Source of the DNA: Streptomyces exfoliatus
GTDB lineage: Bacteria; Actinomycetota; Actinomycetes; Streptomycetales; Streptomycetaceae
Assembly (NCBI RefSeq): GCF_000725545.1
Contig: NZ_JNZP01000003.1
Span: forward strand, 1-64,000
Length of the DNA: 64,000 bases
Direction of reading: 5' to 3'
The notes under the pieces were generated by a model, which ran no database searches, was not told the DNA's origin, and saw only the letters and a list, made by a program, of their open reading frames with translations. Positions 53,363 through 61,405 of this stretch are shown one piece after another (the first letter of the stretch is position 1; each line of letters opens with the position of its first letter). The translations under genes and the position numbers were made by a program.

Positions 53363-54361
53363 TCACTCCCCCACCGGGACCACGGGCACCGCACGCGCGA
53401 AGCCACCGTCCACCATCAGGTTCGCCACCGTCTCCAGCTCCGGCGGATTGCCCGCGAGACGCTGCAGAAACACGTCGAAGTCCGCACCACAGGGCAGCAG
53501 CAGACGCTCCACCCGCTCACCCACCGACCAGCCGGCCGCCACCTCGCCGGAGTCCCGGGCGTCGTCGTAGGCGCAGAAGTACACCGACCCGACCCCCTCG
53601 CCCCGCACCTTCAGCGCGATCAGACCGCCCTGGACGAACGCCACGCCCAGATAGTCCTTGGTCAGATGGTCACGGAGGCACTTGTTGACGTACACCAGGT
53701 CGTTGACGCCCGCCTCCTCCCGCACCGTGAAGAACGGCTGGTCCACCAGGAGCCCCAGCTCCGCGTCCAGCGCCGCACCCACCGGGGCGCAGCCGCCCGC
53801 CGCCTTCAGGAACGAGCGGTACGCCCCCGGCAGCCGGTAGCCGAGGTCCTCCTCGACACCCTGCAACTGCTGCTCCGACACCGACACCACGCCCTTCGGC
53901 AGCCCGAAGTGCACCGGCCGGGTCTCCTGCAGCGGACGCGTACCCCGCTTCGCGTGGTCGACGGCAGCCGTCGCCACCCCGCCGTGGTGGCGAAGGAGCG
54001 CCTTCACCTCGACCGGGACCAGCTCCATCCGGCGACTGCGCGCCACGTGGTGCCACGTCCAGCCGTGCGGCGTCGCCACCGCGGGAATCGTGTCCCACAG
54101 CTCATGGCCGGTCGCGGCCATCGCCGCGTTCGCCGACACGTAGTCCGTGAGCCGCAGCTCGTCGACCCCGAAGCCCTCCGGCGGGTCGGCGATCTCCGCC
54201 GCCGCACGCGCGTACGGCGAGAAGTCCGGATGGCCGAACTCGTCGACCCGCACCCCTCGCGGATGCCGGGAGGCACGGACCGGGTCCGGGAAGTGCACGA
54301 CCTGCCCGGCATAGGCCGCGTTCGGTGGCGCGGTGTCCTGCCCGAGCCGACCTGTCGTCAT
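53363..54361 (-). CDS. WHH-type HNH nuclease fused to a SUKH (SMI1/KNR4) domain
   Basis: A 332-residue protein. Residues ~36-130 match the WHH clade of HNH/endonuclease VII toxins: VDEFGHPDFSPYARA, then HGWTWHHVARSRRMELVPVEVKALLRHHGG with Trp103-His104-His105 and His125/126. Residues ~155-310 (GVVSVSEQQLQGVEEDLGYRLPGAYRSFLKAAGG ... LLVDQPFFTVRE ... YLGVAFVQGG) are a SUKH/SMI1-KNR4 immunity domain. ATG 54361 is chosen over GTG 54379. No export signal. A nuclease joined to its usual antidote fold suggests self-inhibition or a repurposed intracellular regulator. Confidence 0.8.
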   Translation of the reverse strand: MTTGRLGQDTAPPNAAYAGQVVHFPDPVRASRHPRGVRVDEFGHPDFSPYARAAAEIADPPEGFGVDELRLTDYVSANAAMAATGHELWDTIPAVATPHGWTWHHVARSRRMELVPVEVKALLRHHGGVATAAVDHAKRGTRPLQETRPVHFGLPKGVVSVSEQQLQGVEEDLGYRLPGAYRSFLKAAGGCAPVGAALDAELGLLVDQPFFTVREEAGVNDLVYVNKCLRDHLTKDYLGVAFVQGGLIALKVRGEGVGSVYFCAYDDARDSGEVAAGWSVGERVERLLLPCGADFDVFLQRLAGNPPELETVANLMVDGGFARAVPVVPVGE

Positions 54362-54628
54362 GGCGGTTGCCCCCTGCACTGGCGTCGCTGACTGCTACTA
54401 CCCGCAGCCGCTGGCTGCTGCTGACTGATGCCGCACAGCCTATGCGCTGCCACAAGAGCCCGAACCGGCCCGATCCGACGGTCACCAAGTGTCACGAGCC
54501 CATGACAGGTGGACCATGATTCCGACACACCGAAGCCACGTTTCCCCGCCCCAGCTTCCCCATGTGGCTTCCTATTTGGCAGGCTGTGCACGCAACTCGG
54601 GGGATTGCAGGAGGGGAAGACCAGCACC

Positions 54629-55141
54629 ATGCACACAGCAACGACACCCACACAGGGTGACCCACGCCTCAACTGGAGCAGCAGCGCCGAGGCCACCCGG
54701 GCACCCTTACTGCGTCACCGTCGCGACGGAATCCTTCCCACCGTCGGGGCCGCCCTCTCCGTGCGCGGCGAGACCCTCACGTGCACCGCCGGCCGGGGTG
54801 ACCGCCCGCCGGCCCTGCACGCCCTCGTCCAGGACTTCCTGGACACCCTCACCAGCAGCCAGCGGGAGCGCTTCACCGGGCGCTGCCCCGAAGCGATCCT
54901 GCTCTCCCGGCACCTCACGGCCACGGAGACGAGCCGCTCCAAGCGCGCGCAGCGCAAGCCCCTGACCCACGGCGAGGCCCGCCGCTCCCTCAAGCACGCC
55001 AAGATCACCGCCCGCCGCATCCGCGAGGACGGCGACCCGCTGCACGGCAGCTACGCCGCGCCCTGCCGCTCCTGTACGGCGATGCTCGCCCACTTCGGCG
55101 TCCGCGCCGTCGACCCCACCACGCCTGTCGAGAACGGCTGA
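54629..55141 (+). CDS. YwqJ-type deaminase domain protein
   Basis: A 170-residue protein. After a polar N-terminus the deaminase core runs from LPTVGAALSVRGETLTC to the end: the C-x-E zinc motif CPEAILLS at 86-93 (Cys86, Glu88) and the PCxxC motif APCRSCTAML with Cys146 and Cys149 are intact. YwqJ-type deaminases are toxins thought to deaminate nucleotides or nucleic acids. ATG 54629 has AGGAGG 14 bases upstream, rather far. A SUKH-3 gene follows 10 bp after the stop, the typical toxin-immunity order. No secretion or RHS/WXG module is attached. Confidence 0.8.
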   Translation: MHTATTPTQGDPRLNWSSSAEATRAPLLRHRRDGILPTVGAALSVRGETLTCTAGRGDRPPALHALVQDFLDTLTSSQRERFTGRCPEAILLSRHLTATETSRSKRAQRKPLTHGEARRSLKHAKITARRIREDGDPLHGSYAAPCRSCTAMLAHFGVRAVDPTTPVENG

Positions 55142-55151
55142 CCGCACACCC

Positions 55152-55643
55152 ATGCCCGACCACCTCAGCACCACCCGCTTCCCGGTCAACGTCGACGCCG
55201 CCCTCCGCGAGGCCGGCTGGCAGCCCGGCCGCTGGGACATCAAGCTCGCCGAAGAATGGGCCGACGCCCTGCGCGCCCACGTCTCCCCCGCCGGCCACCG
55301 GCACAGCGTCTTCCCCGCCGCCGTCGAGGCCTGGGCCGAATTCGGCGGCCTGCGGATCACCGCACCCGGCCACGGCCGGCAGATAGCTCCCGCCGCCGTC
55401 CGCTTCGACCCGCTCGCCGGACTCCACCTCTCCCGCACCCTCGCCGACCTCGGCCGCGCCCTGGACACGGAGATCGCACCGCTCGGCGAGGAGGGCGACC
55501 ACCAGGCCCTCCTCGCGATGGACGCCGAAGGCCGCGTCTACAGCCTCGACCACGCGGGCGACTGGTACCTGGGCAAGGACATCGACGCGGCCCTCTCGAC
55601 CCTCGTCACCGGCGCCCAGCCGACCCGCCTCACCGCGGGCTAG
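55152..55643 (+). CDS. SUKH-3 domain immunity-like protein
   Basis: A 163-residue acidic protein with the SUKH-3 (SMI1/KNR4-like) pattern: an N-terminal 'AALREAGWQPGRWDIKLAEEWADAL' block, FPAAVEAWAEFGGLRI, and a C-terminal LLAMDAEGRVYSLDHAGDWYLGKDIDAALSTLV. SUKH proteins are immunity factors for many toxins, including deaminases. It follows the YwqJ-type gene by 10 bp and is almost certainly co-transcribed with it. Confidence 0.85.
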   Translation: MPDHLSTTRFPVNVDAALREAGWQPGRWDIKLAEEWADALRAHVSPAGHRHSVFPAAVEAWAEFGGLRITAPGHGRQIAPAAVRFDPLAGLHLSRTLADLGRALDTEIAPLGEEGDHQALLAMDAEGRVYSLDHAGDWYLGKDIDAALSTLVTGAQPTRLTAG

Positions 55644-55653
55644 GGCCCAGGAC

Positions 55654-56967
55654 CTAGGGCCGGTCGGGCAGTACCGCGGACACCTTGAACCCGCCGGCGT
55701 CGGTCTCCCCCGAGACGAACACGCCGCCGAGCCGCAGCACCCGCTCCCGCATCCCGACGAGCCCGTTCCCGCCGCTCGGCAGCCGTACGTCCGCGTCACC
55801 CGCGTCCGAAGGACACGGACCGTTCTCCACCTGCATCGCGACCTCGGCCTCCCGGTGCGCGAGCCGGACCACGACCTTCGCGCCCGCCGCGTGCTTGTGG
55901 ACGTTCGTGAGCGCCTCCTGCACCACCCGGTACGCCGTGCGCTCCACTTCCGGCGCGTACGCCCGTGGCTCACCCACCACCACGAACTCCACCGCCGCCC
56001 CCGCGAGCCGCGACTGCTCGCACAGGGCCTCCAGGGCGTCCAGGCACGGCCCGTCCTCGGCGGCGGCCTCCGCCGCCGCGGCGGCCGCCCGACCGACAGC
56101 GGCCAACGGCACCGGAGCCGGAGCCGGAGCCGTCCCCTCCCGGAGCACCCCCAGCATCTCCCGCAGCTCGGTCAACGCCTGCCGCCCCATGTCCCCCACG
56201 AGCGCGGCGTTCCGCACGGCCTTCTGCGGATCCTTCAGGGCCACCGCCTGGAGCGCGGCGGCGTGCACCACCATCAGCGACACCCGGTGCGCCACCACGT
56301 CGTGCATCTCCCGCGCGATCCGCGTCCGCTCCTCCTGCCGCGCCCACTGCGCCCGCTGCTCCGCCCGGTCCGCGAGCAGCGACAGCTCCTGCTCCAGGCT
56401 GTCCGCCCGCTCCCGGAGACTCTCCATGAGCCGGCGGCGCGCCCCTATGTAGAGGCCGAAGAGCAGCGGCGGCGCGTTGAGCCCGAGGGTCATGAACACC
56501 GAGACGACGGGCACGTACCAGCCGCTCGGGTCGATGTCCGGCTCTCCGACGTCGGCCTGGGCGACGTCCTGCCGCATCCGGACCACGGTCACGACGAACA
56601 CGGCGACCGTCGACATCCCCGCGAGCACGGCGGTGATCCGGCGCGGCACCTCGGAGGCGGCGAGCGTGTACAGCCCGACGATCCCCATGAGGAAGCCCAT
56701 CTCGGCGGGCGCGACGGCGATCGACACGAGCACGACGCCGATGGGCCACCGCCGCCGCACGACGAGGACGGACCCGACGACGAGCCCGAACAGCACCCCC
56801 ACGGGCACGGGAAGCCCGGCCTTCTCGGCGAACCCGACGCCTTCGACCGCGCACTCCAGCGCGGACACGAACGCGAGCCCGACATCGAGGACGGCACTCC
56901 GCCGTCTCCCCCACCACAACCAACTCCGGACGCCCCCAGCGTCCCGGTCTGCCCCCGTCACGGTCAT
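55654..56967 (-). CDS. sensor histidine kinase, NarL/DesK-like (HisKA_3)
   Basis: A 437-residue membrane sensor kinase. About five transmembrane helices occupy residues 25-175. A linker coiled coil leads to the phospho-acceptor box EERTRIAREMHDVVAHRVSLMV with His222, and the HATPase has EALTNVHKHA and GNGLVGMRERVLRLGG. ATG 56967 is selected; a TAGGGT lies about 9 bases before it, so transcription may be leaderless. No response regulator is adjacent on either side, so it is an orphan or its partner has been lost or moved. Signal unknown. Confidence 0.9.
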   Translation of the reverse strand: MTVTGADRDAGGVRSWLWWGRRRSAVLDVGLAFVSALECAVEGVGFAEKAGLPVPVGVLFGLVVGSVLVVRRRWPIGVVLVSIAVAPAEMGFLMGIVGLYTLAASEVPRRITAVLAGMSTVAVFVVTVVRMRQDVAQADVGEPDIDPSGWYVPVVSVFMTLGLNAPPLLFGLYIGARRRLMESLRERADSLEQELSLLADRAEQRAQWARQEERTRIAREMHDVVAHRVSLMVVHAAALQAVALKDPQKAVRNAALVGDMGRQALTELREMLGVLREGTAPAPAPVPLAAVGRAAAAAAEAAAEDGPCLDALEALCEQSRLAGAAVEFVVVGEPRAYAPEVERTAYRVVQEALTNVHKHAAGAKVVVRLAHREAEVAMQVENGPCPSDAGDADVRLPSGGNGLVGMRERVLRLGGVFVSGETDAGGFKVSAVLPDRP

Positions 56968-57098
56968 GCCACCCACCCTACGGGCGTGCCCCCCGGCAGT
57001 GCCGAGCTATACCGTCGCATGGAAGGCGCCTGGTACGGCATAGTGGAGGCCGCCAGGGCACAGGACCGACGGGATGTCCGCTTTGGCACTACACGCCA

Positions 57099-57170
57099 TC
57101 CCCTGTGGTGTAATTGGCAGCACTGAGGCTTTTGGTGCCTTATGTCCGGGTTCGAGTCCTGGCGGGGGAG
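57099..57170 (+). tRNA. tRNA-Gln (anticodon TTG)
   Basis: A 72-base cloverleaf. Acceptor TCCCCTG/CGGGGGA (57099-57105 and 57163-57169) with G discriminator; anticodon stem GAGGC/GCCTT with loop TTTTGGT giving anticodon TTG (57132-57134), decoding CAA; T-arm CCGGG-TTCGAGT-CCTGG. The CCA end is not encoded. It lies upstream of glmU as in other Streptomyces. Confidence 0.95.
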
Positions 57171-57180
57171 CTTCTTCATC

Positions 57181-57209
57181 CGGGTCCTGCCCTCACGGGT
57201 CAGGACCCG
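57181..57209 (+). terminator. terminator after tRNA-Gln
   Basis: CGGGTCCTG (57181-57189) and CAGGACCCG (57201-57209) form a perfect 9-bp stem 11 bases after the tRNA. Confidence 0.75.
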
Positions 57210-57279
57210 CACTCATGTCCGCCGCCCGTCACCCCGGTATCCTTCGTGCGTCCACCACCCAAAGCCGAAGGGCATTCCC

Positions 57280-58728
57280 GTGAGCGCCAATCGCCCGGCA
57301 GCCGTCGTCGTCCTCGCAGCGGGTGAGGGCACCCGCATGAAGTCGAAGACCCCCAAGGTCCTGCACGAGATCGCCGGGCGGTCCCTCGTCGGGCACGTCG
57401 TCTCGGCCGCCCGCGAGCTGGAGCCCGAGCACCTCGTCGTGGTCGTCGGGCACGCCCGTGAGCAGGTGAAGGGTCACCTGGAGGAGCACTACGCCGGGAC
57501 CCGTACCGCCGTCCAGGAGGAGCAGAACGGCACCGGGCACGCCGTGCGGATGGCCCTCGAAGAGCTGGGCAAGGCGCCCGACGGCACCGTCGTCGTCGTC
57601 TGCGGCGACACCCCGCTGCTGTCCGGCGAGACCCTGCGGGCCCTCGCCGACACCCACGCCGCCGACGGCAACGCCGTCACCGTGCTCAGCGCCGAGGTGC
57701 CGGACTCCACCGGCTACGGGCGGATCGTGCGGGACGCCGACACCGGCGCCGTGACCGAGATCGTCGAGCACAAGGACGCCTCCCCCGCGCAGCTCGCCAT
57801 CCGTGAGATCAACTCCGGCGTGTTCGCGTTCGACGGGCAGCTGCTCGCCGACGCGCTCGGCAAGGTGCGGACGGACAACAGCCAGGGCGAGGAGTACCTC
57901 ACCGACGTCCTTTCGATCCTGCGCGAGGCCGGTCACCGGGTGGGCGCCTCCATCGCCGGCGACCACCGCGAGATCCTCGGCATCAACAACCGGGTGCAGC
58001 TCGCCGAGGCCCGCGCCCTGCTGAACCAGCGGCTGGTCGAGCGGGCCATGCTGGCCGGCGTGACCGTCGTCGACCCGTCCTCCACGTTCGTGGACGTGAC
58101 GGTGACGTTCGAGCCGGACGCCGTGATCCACCCGGGTACGCAGCTACTCGGCGCCACGCACATCGGCGAGGACGCCGAGGTCGGCCCGAACACGCGGCTC
58201 AAGGACTGCACCGTCGGCAAGGGCGCCCGGGTGGACAACACGGTCGCCGACTCCGCCGTGATCGGCGAGAGCGCCTCCGTGGGCCCGTTCGCCTACCTGC
58301 GTCCGGGGACGAGCCTCGGCAAGAAGGCCAAGGCCGGTACGTACGTCGAGATGAAGAACGCGACGATCGGCGAGGGCACCAAGGTCCCCCACCTGTCGTA
58401 CGTGGGCGACGCGACGATCGGCGAGTACACGAACATCGGCGCGGCGAGCGTCTTCGTGAACTACGACGGCGAGACGAAGCACCACACCACGATCGGCTCA
58501 CACTGCCGCACCGGCTCGGACAACATGTTTGTGGCTCCCATCACGATCGGGGACGGCGCGTACACCGCCGCCGGGTCCGTGATCACGAAGGACGTGCCGG
58601 CGGGTTCGCTCGCCGTCGCCCGGGGCCAGCAGCGGAATATCGAGGGTTGGGTGGCCAGGAAGCGGCCCGGCAGCGCTGCCGCGCAGGCCGCTCAGGCAGC
58701 ATCCGAGGACTCCGCCGGCGAAAGCTGA
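57280..58728 (+). CDS. glmU: bifunctional N-acetylglucosamine-1-phosphate uridyltransferase / glucosamine-1-phosphate acetyltransferase
   Basis: The 482-residue enzyme makes UDP-GlcNAc, precursor of peptidoglycan. The N-terminal pyrophosphorylase domain has VVVLAAGEGTRMKSKTPKVLHEIAGRS, and the C-terminal left-handed beta-helix has hexapeptide repeats ending GPFAYLRPGTSLGKKAKAGTYVEMKNATIGEGTKVPHLSYVGDATIGE, with the acetyltransferase catalytic region KHHTTIGSHCRTGSDNMFVAP. GTG 57280 (SANRPAAVVV) is the natural start; an upstream in-frame extension runs through the tRNA. Next gene prs is 121 bp downstream. Confidence 0.98.
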   Translation: MSANRPAAVVVLAAGEGTRMKSKTPKVLHEIAGRSLVGHVVSAARELEPEHLVVVVGHAREQVKGHLEEHYAGTRTAVQEEQNGTGHAVRMALEELGKAPDGTVVVVCGDTPLLSGETLRALADTHAADGNAVTVLSAEVPDSTGYGRIVRDADTGAVTEIVEHKDASPAQLAIREINSGVFAFDGQLLADALGKVRTDNSQGEEYLTDVLSILREAGHRVGASIAGDHREILGINNRVQLAEARALLNQRLVERAMLAGVTVVDPSSTFVDVTVTFEPDAVIHPGTQLLGATHIGEDAEVGPNTRLKDCTVGKGARVDNTVADSAVIGESASVGPFAYLRPGTSLGKKAKAGTYVEMKNATIGEGTKVPHLSYVGDATIGEYTNIGAASVFVNYDGETKHHTTIGSHCRTGSDNMFVAPITIGDGAYTAAGSVITKDVPAGSLAVARGQQRNIEGWVARKRPGSAAAQAAQAASEDSAGES

Positions 58729-58849
58729 CCGGAAACAGGTGCGTCGAACTCGGCGTACCGTGATACGTGCACACAAATTCGGCTGGCTCGCACACGCGCA
58801 CGACAGCTCGTGGTTGGCGACCAGACAACACGTCTGAGGAGACAGTGCT

Positions 58850-59824
58850 GTGACCGGGATCAAGACGACCGGCGAGAAGAAGCTGATGCTCTTCTCCGGC
58901 CGCGCCCACCCCGAGCTGGCCGAGGAGGTCGCGCACCAGCTGGGTGTCGGCCTCGTTCCGACCAAGGCGTTCGACTTCGCCAACGGTGAGATCTACGTCC
59001 GCTTCCAGGAGTCGGCCCGTGGCGCGGACTGCTTCCTGATCCAGAGCCACACGGCTCCGATCAACAAGTGGATCATGGAGCAGCTCATCATGGTCGACGC
59101 TCTGAAGCGGGCCTCCGCGCGGAGCATCACCGTGATCGTCCCGTCGTACGGCTACGCCCGTCAGGACAAGAAGCACCGCGGCCGTGAGCCGATCTCGGCG
59201 CGTCTGGTGGCGGACCTGCTGAAGACGGCGGGTGCGGACCGCATCCTCACCGTCGACCTGCACACGGACCAGATCCAGGGCTTCTTCGACGGCCCGGTGG
59301 ACCACCTGTCGGCGCTGCCGGTGCTCGCGGACTACGTGGGTGCGAAGGTCGACCGCTCCAAGCTGACGATCGTCTCCCCGGACGCGGGCCGCGTGCGGGT
59401 CGCCGACCGCTGGTGCGACCGTCTGGACGCGCCGCTGGCGATCGTGCACAAGCGTCGTGACAAGGACGTCGCCAACCAGGTCACCGTGCACGAGGTCGTC
59501 GGTGACGTGAAGGGCCGCGTCTGTGTCCTGGTGGACGACATGGTCGACACCGGCGGCACGATCTGCGCCGCCGCGGACGCCCTGTTCGCGCACGGTGCGG
59601 AGGACGTCATCGTGACGGCGACGCACGGCATCCTTTCGGGGCCGGCCGCCGATCGTCTGAAGAACTCGAAGGTCAGCGAGTTCGTGTTCACGGACACGCT
59701 GCCGGTGCCGGGTGCGCTCGAACTGGACAAGATCACGGTGCTGTCGATCGCGCCGACGATCGCGCGCGCGGTGCGTGAGGTGTTCGAGGACGGTTCGGTG
59801 ACGAGCCTCTTCGAGGAGCACTGA
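58850..59824 (+). CDS. prs: ribose-phosphate pyrophosphokinase (PRPP synthetase)
   Basis: The 324-residue enzyme transfers pyrophosphate from ATP to ribose 5-phosphate to give PRPP for nucleotides, His and Trp. Signatures are LFSGRAHPELAEEVAHQLG, YGYARQDKKHRGREPISARLVADLL, DLHTDQIQGFFDGPVDH and the PRPP-binding loop VLVDDMVDTGGTICAAAD. The GTG start follows GAGGAG. Transcribed after glmU, with a terminator behind it. Confidence 0.98.
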   Translation: MTGIKTTGEKKLMLFSGRAHPELAEEVAHQLGVGLVPTKAFDFANGEIYVRFQESARGADCFLIQSHTAPINKWIMEQLIMVDALKRASARSITVIVPSYGYARQDKKHRGREPISARLVADLLKTAGADRILTVDLHTDQIQGFFDGPVDHLSALPVLADYVGAKVDRSKLTIVSPDAGRVRVADRWCDRLDAPLAIVHKRRDKDVANQVTVHEVVGDVKGRVCVLVDDMVDTGGTICAAADALFAHGAEDVIVTATHGILSGPAADRLKNSKVSEFVFTDTLPVPGALELDKITVLSIAPTIARAVREVFEDGSVTSLFEEH

Positions 59825-59843
59825 GTCTCCGAGCAGTGACCGT

Positions 59844-59876
59844 GAGGGCCGTTCCCCGTCCGGGGGAGCGGCCCTC
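59844..59876 (+). terminator. terminator downstream of prs
   Basis: GAGGGCCGTTCCCC and GGGGAGCGGCCCTC form a 14-bp stem with one mismatch, 20 bp after the stop. Confidence 0.75.
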
Positions 59877-59910
59877 CGTCGTGTGCCCGGGGAGGTCCCC
59901 GGTGATCGAA

Positions 59911-59940
59911 TTGGGCGGTAGGGCGGGTGGCCGGTAGACT
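59911..59940 (+). promoter_or_regulatory. probable rplY promoter
   Basis: TTGGGC (59911-59916) and TAGACT (59935-59940) with an 18-bp spacer. Transcription near 59947 would give a leader of about 140 bases before the rplY ATG at 60088. Confidence 0.6.
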
Positions 59941-59963
59941 GCCGTAGTTGCTCGGCGAGGGAG

Positions 59964-60061
59964 GCCGTACCCGTACGTCCGTACAGGGTCACGGCGGTCC
60001 GTTATCGACGCGCTCTTCGTAGCAGGCCATCGCCAGTCGTGGCCGGGTGACCCGGTTTTTT
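59964..60061 (+). promoter_or_regulatory. structured rplY leader ending in an intrinsic terminator (attenuator candidate)
   Basis: The leader first folds GCCGTACCCGTAC against GTACaGGGTcACGGC (59964-59995, two single-base bulges). It ends in CCGGGT-GA-ACCCGG-like stem CCGGGTGACCCGG followed by six T (60043-60061), a textbook rho-independent terminator that is rare in this GC-rich genome, 27 bases before the ATG. Premature termination is therefore likely, possibly controlled by L25, 5S rRNA or translation; the signal is inference. Confidence 0.65.
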
Positions 60062-60087
60062 CGTCACCTTTCTACGAGGAGTGCACC

Positions 60088-60669
60088 ATGGCCGAGATCA
60101 AGCTCGCCGCTTCCGTCCGTACCGAGTTCGGCAAGGGCGCCGCCCGCGCGATCCGCCGTGACGGCCAGGTTCCCGCCGTCGTCTACGGCCACGGTGCCGA
60201 GCCGGCGCACGTGACCCTCCCGGCCCACGACCTGGCGCTCGCGCTGCGTACGCCGAACGTCCTGCTCTCCCTGGACGTCGACGGCAAGAACGAGCTGGCG
60301 ATCCCGAAGGCCGTCCAGCGTGACGCCATCAAGGGCTTCCTCATCCACGTCGACCTGCTCCTCGTGCGCCGTGGCGAGAAGGTCACCGTCGAGGTCGTCG
60401 TCGAGACCGAGGGCGACCTGGCCCCCGGCAGCTTCCTCGTCGAGAACGTGCTGAACACGCTCTCCGTCGAGACCGAGGCCACGCACATCCCGACCTCCGT
60501 CACCGTCTCCATCGAGGGCCTGGAGGCCGGTAACTCCATCCTCGCCAAGGACATCGAGCTGCCGGCCGGCACCACCCTGGTGACCGACCCCGACGCCGTC
60601 GTCATCCAGATCCTGGCCGCCCAGGCCGAGGAGCCGGCCGCCGACGCCGCCGAGGGCGCCGAGGCCTGA
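60088..60669 (+). CDS. rplY: 50S ribosomal protein L25/general stress protein Ctc
   Basis: A 193-residue protein of the long L25 (TL5/CTC) type. The N-terminal L25 5S-rRNA-binding domain (EFGKGAARAIRRDGQVPAVVYGHG ... HVDLLLVRRGEKVTVEV) is followed by the CTC beta domain (DLAPGSFLVENVLNTLSVETEA...) and an acidic Ala/Glu tail. It binds the loop E region of 5S rRNA. The ATG follows GAGGAGTGCACC. Regulation by an attenuator-like leader is suggested by the structure before it. Confidence 0.96.
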   Translation: MAEIKLAASVRTEFGKGAARAIRRDGQVPAVVYGHGAEPAHVTLPAHDLALALRTPNVLLSLDVDGKNELAIPKAVQRDAIKGFLIHVDLLLVRRGEKVTVEVVVETEGDLAPGSFLVENVLNTLSVETEATHIPTSVTVSIEGLEAGNSILAKDIELPAGTTLVTDPDAVVIQILAAQAEEPAADAAEGAEA

Positions 60670-60691
60670 GCCGTAGGCTCTGCCTGACGTG

Positions 60692-60725
60692 ACGGGGTGA
60701 CGGGCCGATCGGCCCGTCACCCCGT
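60692..60725 (+). terminator. intrinsic terminator downstream of rplY
   Basis: A perfect 34-bp palindrome beginning ACGGGGTGACGGGCC is followed by TTCTCTTG, a partial U-tract. Confidence 0.8.
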
Positions 60726-60763
60726 TTCTCTTGTACGGACGGACACGAGGAGACCTGACGCAC

Positions 60764-61363
60764 ATGACGGACGACGACCCGAACGCCCCCTGGCTGATCG
60801 TCGGTCTCGGCAACCCGGGACCGGAGTACGCGGCCAACCGCCACAACATCGGCTTCATGGTGGTGGATCTGCTCGCGGACCGGATGCGAGGTTCGTTCAA
60901 GCGGGCGCAGAAGGCGCAGGCGCAGGTCGTGGAGGGCCGGATGGGGCCTCCGGGACCTTCGAGCCGCCGGGTCGTCCTCGCGAAGCCGATGTCGTACATG
61001 AACCTGTCCGGAGGGCCGGTGACGGCGCTGCGGGACTTCTACAAGGTGCCGACGGCGCGGATCGTGGCGATCCACGACGAGCTGGACATCGACTACGGGG
61101 TGCTGCGGCTGAAGATCGGCGGCGGCGACAACGGGCACAACGGTCTGAAGTCGATGACGAAGTCGATGGGCCCGGAGTACCACCGGGTGCGGTGCGGGAT
61201 CGGGCGTCCGCCGGGGCGGATGCAGGTCGCGGACTTCGTCCTGAAGGACTTCTCGTCGGCCGAGCGCAAGGATCTGGACTGGTTCGTGGACCGGGCGGCG
61301 GACTCGGTGGAGTGCCTGGTCGCGGAGGGTCTGGAGCGGGCGCAGTCCGCGTACAACGCGTAG
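60764..61363 (+). CDS. pth: peptidyl-tRNA hydrolase
   Basis: The 199-residue enzyme releases tRNA from prematurely terminated peptidyl-t[29 protein letters not shown] contains the catalytic His, and [23 protein letters not shown] and [11 protein letters not shown] carry the substrate-binding Asn and Asp. ATG 60764 follows GAGGAGACC; an in-frame TTG/GTG-like start upstream lies in the terminator zone. Its position after rplY is conserved in actinobacteria. Confidence 0.97.
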   Translation: MTDDDPNAPWLIVGLGNPGPEYAANRHNIGFMVVDLLADRMRGSFKRAQKAQAQVVEGRMGPPGPSSRRVVLAKPMSYMNLSGGPVTALRDFYKVPTARIVAIHDELDIDYGVLRLKIGGGDNGHNGLKSMTKSMGPEYHRVRCGIGRPPGRMQVADFVLKDFSSAERKDLDWFVDRAADSVECLVAEGLERAQSAYNA

Positions 61364-61405
61364 GGCGCGCGGCAGGCAGAACGTACGACTGTACGATCGC
61401 GGGTC

